From NCBI GenBank assembly GCA_030674185.1, contig CM060305.1, forward strand, positions 166,166,758-166,230,757: a DNA stretch of 64,000 bases, read 5' to 3'. Made by a program: the position numbers and the translations under genes. Shown here in pieces: positions 58,250 to 64,000 of the stretch. This stretch comes from Monoplex corrugatus (taxonomy: Eukaryota > Mollusca > Gastropoda > Littorinimorpha > Ranellidae). Position 1 is the first letter of the stretch; the number at the start of each line of letters is the position of its first letter. Below the pieces are notes generated by a model. The model had not been told where the DNA came from. It was given only the letters and a program-made list of their open reading frames with translations, and searched no databases.

Positions 58250-60386
58250 GTTGCTGCATGATAAGCCACTTTATCAGAATTATTAATGTCATTGCATGTC
58301 CAGAGTGTTGTTCCAACAATTTTTAAATTTTTCGATCTGATATTCTATATCATGTTTCTCGCCTATGGGTACATGTGATGCTTTCTATATTTTAACTGTA
58401 ATTAGTTTTTTTGGCTGGAAAATGTTCATATTTATGCTTAGCAATAACAAGCTGTCTCAGTTTTTACTATAAGTAGTCAGTCTGAAATCCATTCTATTTT
58501 TGAACTACTAAGAAAGGTGTTTTGATGTGGTAATACGCATGAATCAATTGTTTTTCTGCAAATTCAAGCACCGATTCCAGTTTTGATGAGAAAATCTTTC
58601 TAAGTGATATCAAAGTTCTTGCTGCACAAGGAAGCTATTTACATTCAGGAAATGTTCAGAAAAGTAGTAAATCCATAAAATTTCCTTTGTGCTGACAGCC
58701 CGCTTCCTTCTTACTATCTATATCACTATAATCTGCTTTTTTTTTTATGGGTTGTTCTGTGTGTGGTGTGTTTAGTGTGTGTTTGTGTGTTGTCTGGAGT
58801 GTGTGTGGGGTGTTTGTTGTGTTTGGATTCTGCGTGGTGTTTGTGACTCTGTGTTGGTGTGTGTGTGTGTGATTTTGGTGTAGTGTGTGTCTGTGTGTTG
58901 TGTATGTTGTTGTTAACTGTGTTGCGTTGTCTTGTGTGTCGGATTGTGTGTAGTTGTGATGTGTGTTGAGTGTAGTGGTGTATGTTTTTTTGATTTTTCA
59001 TACAAATGAATTGAAAGAATTCTTCCAATTGTTTTTACTTTTGTTAGGGATGGTTGTTGTCCTAATTTTTCTTTTTCTTTTTTCATTTTATTTAACTGGA
59101 TGAAACAACTCTGCCTCAATTAACTACTTTTTATGCTTCTGTCTAAACAGTTCAAAAAGGTGAAAAAATTCTTTCTGAAATTTGTGCACACTCAGTTACA
59201 TTTTCAAAAACTGAAATTGGCGACAGTTGAAAATTCAAAACGCCTTGAATGCACTATGTTCTGTCATGTATGGCCCATTTTTTTTTCCAAACTGTGACAT
59301 GCAGATTTTTTTGAATTTCAAAGAAAAAATTGTTCTAAGAAAATTTTTCATTTGAACAGAAGATTGTGCAAATCTTTAAATCAGACTAACATATTGATAA
59401 CTGTGAAAAAGAATCATGAGAGTGTTCTTTCCAAATGTTTAGCTTTTATGTTTAATTTTATTTAGGAACTCTAAAAAAAAAACAGTAGTATCCATGCTTA
59501 ATTACTTTTCTTGAAAACTATAATAGGGGTTTGTGTAAACAAGAAATCTCAAAGTAAATTAGTGGTGATACTTGTTCATGTTTTGATGGAGGTAAATTTA
59601 GTTTCTGTGTAACAATTTCAAGAATATCTGTTGATGATTTTTCTTGGATTGGACACCAAAGATTTGGAAAAAAGTCTTGCATGACAGCTTATTAATGGTT
59701 GTCTGATTTCAAAAAATAATGGAAGAATGCTAATAATGAGATTCTAAAGTTCTCAAGAAGAACATCTGAGTAATGAATTATTTAGGAAAAGCCTGCACTG
59801 AAGAAGTGTTCTTCCGGTAAGTTTATCCAAAATGTTAAAGTTTTAAGGCTATTTACTGAAAACAACCAAAACAAATACAGTGTCCCCACCTCCTCAATTT
59901 TTTTGGTTTAATGGCTATTTAATAGGATGTTAGAAAAGAACAAAAAAGGAATGAATGTAGTAGATGGTGTTTCGTGTATAGCAATGCTTTGACCTTTGCA
60001 CCGGAAAAATCAGACATAAATTGTATCCCAAGCAGCTAATATGCCTCCATGGTGAATGGCAGCACAACACCGGACCCCTGAGATCGGGGCTCTCAGGTCT
60101 GGAAGTTTTCATTAGCCTAAAGATTCCATCAAGCAAGCTGACTACATTGAGTTAATAATGTAGTTTTGCAAGAGCCTGTGGACTGAAGTAAGCTACAGTC
60201 AGTTGTATGCCATTATGGTCAGCTACAGTTGACTAAAGTGGCTTTAGGATTTTGTTGTGACAGTGTGTCAAGCAGTGTTGTGTATAGTTGTGAGCCCCAT
60301 ATGGCCAAGTTGAGTAGAGTAAAGAGTTGCAGGAAGAGCAAAGATGCAAATGTCAAAGTGATGTAAACTGCTTTGTTTTTGTTTTG

Positions 60387-60551
60387 CAGGGGATAGCGCG
60401 AACGCAGTCCCCCTCACCAAAAAAATTACGCACTCGAGTCACCAACATTTGAGGCGATCGCAGGGGTCAGCCCGCCCCAAGTGCAATGGACAGGCCTCGC
60501 CCTGGGTGAACCCCCTTGATGATCAGGGTCTCTCCCGTGCCAGGTAAGTAT
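60387..60551 (-). ncRNA. RNU1: U1 spliceosomal snRNA, copy F (intact)
   Basis: 165 nt with the same features as copies A and B. Differences are one extra T in the Sm-site run (seven Ts) and one substitution in the CACCAACATTT segment (CACCTACATTT in A and B). The downstream 3' box-like run is AAAAACAAAG, slightly weaker than in B. Confidence 0.92.
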
Positions 60552-60622
60552 GTTGTATGCTGATTAACGCACACTTTTATCAGAAATTATAACTGTCATT
60601 GCATGGTGCCAGAGGTTTGATT

Positions 60623-61285
60623 CCACATATCTCCTCTCCTGGCACAACTTCACTGGCTCCCTGTATCAAAGCACATACAGTACAAACTAGAACCCATGTG
60701 CTACAAAAGCCTCAATAACGCAGCCCCCGATTACCTGTCAAGCCTACTTGAGATCTATGTTCCCTGACGTACCCTCCGCTCTGCCTCTGATCCTCTGACT
60801 CTTCGCTTTCCACGCACTAAGCTCAATACCTATGGTCCATGAGCCTTCTCTGTTTCTGGTCCACTCTCCTGGAACAAACTTCCTCTCTCAGTCCGTCAGC
60901 AACCTACTTTTGTCTCCTTCAAGTCCGCTCTCAAAACTCACCTTTCTCTCCTGCATAAAATCCTAACCTCACTCAACCCTCCCCTCTGCAGCCTGTCTCC
61001 GCTCGGAGGGAATCACATGGTTATAATATATAATTGTATGCTATGCTCTCTATAATTTTCCATTGCTTTTATTCTTGCTTTTATTGCTTTTATTCTTTCT
61101 CCCCATTTATAGCCATGCGTGTGTGTGGGTGTGTGTGTGTGTGTGTGTGTGTGGTGTCTGTATGTGTGCGTGCGTGTGTGTGCGAGCGTGCGTGCCTGCG
61201 TGTGTGTCTGCTTCAGCGCTTAGATTTGATTTTTATCAAGATTTTGCGCTATATAAATATTGTAATTATTATTATTATTATTATT
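60623..61285 (+). mobile_element. CR1/L2-like LINE 3' end inserted in the array unit
   Basis: 663 bp break the unit between GAGGTTTGATT and AAAACAAT. The plus strand reads LHWLPVSKHIQYKL, CYKSLNNAAPDYLSSLLEIY, FSVSGPLSWNKLPLSV and FKSALKTHLSLLHKI, then a 3' UTR with TG/CG microsatellite and GCGCTATATAAATATTG followed by an ATT-repeat tail. It is severely 5'-truncated and of the same family as 44985-46690. Confidence 0.88.
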
Positions 61286-61776
61286 AAAACAATAAATAAA
61301 TTTTTCGAGTTGTATATTCTATTTTATATCATGTCTTCTCAAGGCCTAAAGCTGGTACATTTGAAGCTTTCTATATATTTTAAACTATAATTACATTTAT
61401 TTTGCTGGAAAATGCTTCACAATTTATGCTCTAGCAAATAATAAGCTGTCTCAGTTTGTCTACTATAAGTCGTCAGTCTGAAATCCCATTTCTATTTTTA
61501 GAACTAGCCTCAAGAAAAGTAGTTTTTGATTACAGTGAACAACAGCAATGAAATCAATTGTTTTTCTGCAAAATCAACACATTCCAGTTTCATGACAGGA
61601 CAAAAATCTTTCAAAAGTGATATCAAATATCTTGCTGCACCAAGGAAGCTATTTACGTTCAGGAAATATTCAGAAAAAGTAAATCCCATAAAGAGTATTT
61701 CCCCTTTGTGCTGACAGCCCTCCTTCCGTCTTCCTATCTGAAGAATTACTATAATCTGCTTTTTCTTGATTTCATG

Positions 61777-61799
61777 CATGTGTGTGTGTGTGTGTGTGT

Positions 61800-61864
<65 letters not shown>

Positions 61865-61940
61865 TGTGTGTGTGACTGCATGTGTGTGTGTGTGTATGTG
61901 TGTGTGTGACTGTGTGTGTGTGTGTGACTGTGTGTGTGTG

Positions 61941-62011
<71 letters not shown>
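61777..62011. repeat. TG microsatellite of the array unit
   Basis: TG with GTGACTG interruptions. Confidence 0.95.
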
Positions 62012-62012
<1 letters not shown>

Positions 62013-62342
62013 CATACAAATCTGATTAGTACAGGAAATTCTTCACAATTCGTTTTTTCAGCTGTTAAGGGATGGGATAGAATGTCCTAATTTTTCTTTT
62101 TTTCATATTTATTTAACCTGGGATAAAATACCAACACTCTTATCTCCAATTCTACCTACTTTTTACGCTTATGTCTAAGACATTCTGCAAAAAAGAGGAA
62201 TTTTTTCTGAGATTTCTCTGCACACATGCAGTATACACTACATGTTAAAAACCTGAAAATTGGCGGACAGTTGAAAATCTGACAAGGCCTCAGAAAGCAC
62301 AAAAGTGATCTGTCACATGATCTGCTCTTTCTTGATTTCATG

Positions 62343-62423
<81 letters not shown>

Positions 62424-62492
62424 GTGTGTGGTGTGTGTGTTGTGTGAGACTCTGTGTGTGTGTGTATGTTTGTATGTGTGTGTGTGTGTGTG

Positions 62493-62580
<88 letters not shown>
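62343..62580. repeat. Second TG microsatellite in the same unit
   Basis: Preceded by TTTCTTGATTTCATGCATG and followed by TCATACAAATCT, like the tract at 61777. Together with 62012-62342 it shows a local duplication of about 570 bp within this unit. Confidence 0.9.
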
Positions 62581-63938
62581 CTCATACAAATCTTATTAGT
62601 ACAGGAAGTTCTTTACAAATTGTTTTTTCAACTGTTTAGGGATGGGATATGTTGTTCTAATTTTTGTTTTTCTTTTTCTTCATTTTTTTTATTTAACCTG
62701 GGATGAAATACCAACACTCTGATTTCCAATTCTAAATACTTTTTATGCTTATGTCTTAGACAGTCCGCAAAAAAGGTGAATTTTTTCTTTCTGAGATTTC
62801 TCTGCACACATACAGTATACACTATATGTCAAAAACCTGAAAATTGGTGGACAGTTGAAAATCTGACAACGCCTCAGAAAGCACAATGGTGATCTGTCAT
62901 GTATGTGCCATTTTTTCTTCCAAACAGTGTGCATGAAGTTTGTCATGTGCAAATTTCAATGAAAATCCATGTCCAGTTCCTAGAACATTTCTTTTTGCAT
63001 TTGAACAGAAGAATTGGTGCAAATATCTTGTCCAAATGTCAGACTAACCATTTTGCATGAACCTGTGAAAAAGATATTTCAGAGTGTGCTAACCTTCACT
63101 TTTGTTAGCTTTTTATGTTTCTGTTTAATGGTCTAATCTCTAGGAAAAAAATAAGGACTAGATTGTCTATGTAGGGTTGTCATGTGTGCATGCTGAATAA
63201 TACTTTGTCTTGAAAACTAGAAATAGAGGGTTAGTGTGTAAACAGAGAAATGCTCACAAGCTAAATTGCTGGTGTATCACTCTGTTCATGTTTTTGATGG
63301 AGTGTAAATTTAGTTTCTTGTGTAAATTTAGTTTCTGGTGTAAACAATTTCAAAGAAACTTTCTGTTGACTGACTTTTTCTTTGGATTTGGACACCACAA
63401 GATTTGGAATAAACTTCTTGACATGACAGCATAATTATGAATGGTTGTCTGATTTCAAGCAAAAAATGGAAAGAATTGCTTTCAATTGACAGATGTTCCT
63501 TCAATCCATTCTAAGAAGAAAACAGTCTGTAATGATGAATTCATGTAGGAAAAGCACATGCCGATGAGAAAGTGTTCTTTCCGAGAGAGAGGTTTTCATC
63601 CAAAATGTTAAAACTGATCATTTTCAAGGACTATTTACTGAAAAACAAACCAAAACAAAATACAGTGATCCCCACCCTCCTACATTTCTTTTGCGTTTTA
63701 CATGGCTATTTAATAGGATGGTTTGTAGAAAAGAACAAAAAAAGGAAGAATGTAGTAAGATGGTGTTTCGTGCAATGCAATGCTTTGACCTTTGCACCTG
63801 TGGTCATCTAATCAGACAGTATACTGTGTATCAGCCAAGACAGCTAATATGCAACTCCATGGTGCTAATGGCAGCACAACACCAAGACGCCTGCAGGAAG
63901 TTCCTCTAAATTGCCATAGGTCTAGAAGTTTACCATTA

Positions 63939-64000
63939 CTTACTTACTTAGGCCTTGAGCCCCAGGAGGGGCATAGGCCATCCACAACCGCCCGCCATCG
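63939..64000. mobile_element. Interspersed element entering at the window edge
   Basis: The array unit is interrupted after AAGTTTACCATTA. The foreign sequence starts CTTACTTACTTAGGCCTTGA and continues GCCCCAGGAGGGGCATAGGC. The tetranucleotide run looks like a retroelement tail, with the element on the minus strand. It extends beyond the window. Confidence 0.5.

Larger units (their letters stand above)
52029..60112. other. Indel-riddled copies of the U1 array unit
   Basis: About three units in correct block order, but with frequent small deletions, insertions and misplaced words in gene and spacer alike. For example, TG tracts appear as mixed TGTTTG strings, and 57.2-57.6 kb repeats the CAAACCAAAA...CCCCACC segment. 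Identity returns abruptly to near 100 percent at AAGATTCCATCAAGCAAGC (about 60119). This pattern suggests uncorrected long-read consensus. Confidence 0.8.
46746..63938 (-). repeat. Tandem array of about 2.7-kb units carrying U1 snRNA genes
   Basis: Blocks recur in the same order and orientation: CACTACATGTCAAAAACCTG, CAAATTTCAAAGAAAATC, the AACAAACCAAAACAAAATAC segment, the U1 gene, and a TG microsatellite preceded by TTTTTCTTGATTTCATG. U1 starts are at 47303, 51290, 52968, 55440, 58249 and 60551. The 47.1-51.1 kb interval minus its 1.3-kb insertion gives a unit of about 2,676 bp. The first unit lacks about 1 kb (from CAAATATCTTGTGCAACAG). The array continues beyond the window. Confidence 0.9.

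Overview
The window looks like nuclear DNA of a lophotrochozoan animal, most likely a mollusc and possibly a gastropod (inference). It has a spliced vertebrate-style metabolic gene, long TG/CA microsatellites, many decayed non-LTR retrotransposons of RTE-like, CR1/L2-like and L1-like type, mariner relics, TTAA-type foldback elements and a tandem array of U1 snRNA genes. No prokaryotic features were seen.

Region 1 (1-8.26 kb) is intergenic: mariner transposase relics, patchwork duplications, a 39-bp minisatellite and several LINE fragments. Region 2 (8.26-41.95 kb) is one minus-strand gene of 16 coding exons. It encodes a medium-chain acyl-CoA synthetase (ACSM family, ANL adenylating enzyme, probably mitochondrial) of about 611 residues. 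All junctions have AG/GT splice signals and phases agree, except that exons 5 and 9 are each one base short, which breaks the frame unless they are base-calling errors. Its introns hold minisatellites, microsatellites, LINE pieces, a piggyBac-like foldback pair, a hAT-like MITE and a five-copy unnamed repeat.

Three minisatellites in this gene have copied functional signals. The 49-bp repeat carries the exon 14 acceptor, the roughly 52-bp repeat carries the exon 12 donor, and the 42-bp repeat carries the stop-codon context and an AATAAA signal. Two further arrays were seeded by transposon ends.

Region 3 (42-46.7 kb) holds a possible 5' UTR/promoter zone, RTE-like and Ty3-like fragments, a foldback element and a minus-strand CR1/L2 LINE. 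Region 4 (46.7-64 kb) is a tandem array with a unit of about 2.7 kb. Each unit carries a minus-strand U1 snRNA gene and a TG microsatellite. Three U1 copies are intact (164-165 nt). Three more lie in a corrupted block that starts at a 100-N gap and ends abruptly near 60.1 kb. One unit carries a clean 1,307-bp insertion with a 4-bp target duplication, another carries a 663-bp CR1 3' end, and the last is entered by an unidentified element at the window edge.

The acyl-CoA synthetase and the U1 array appear to be independent loci that share a strand.
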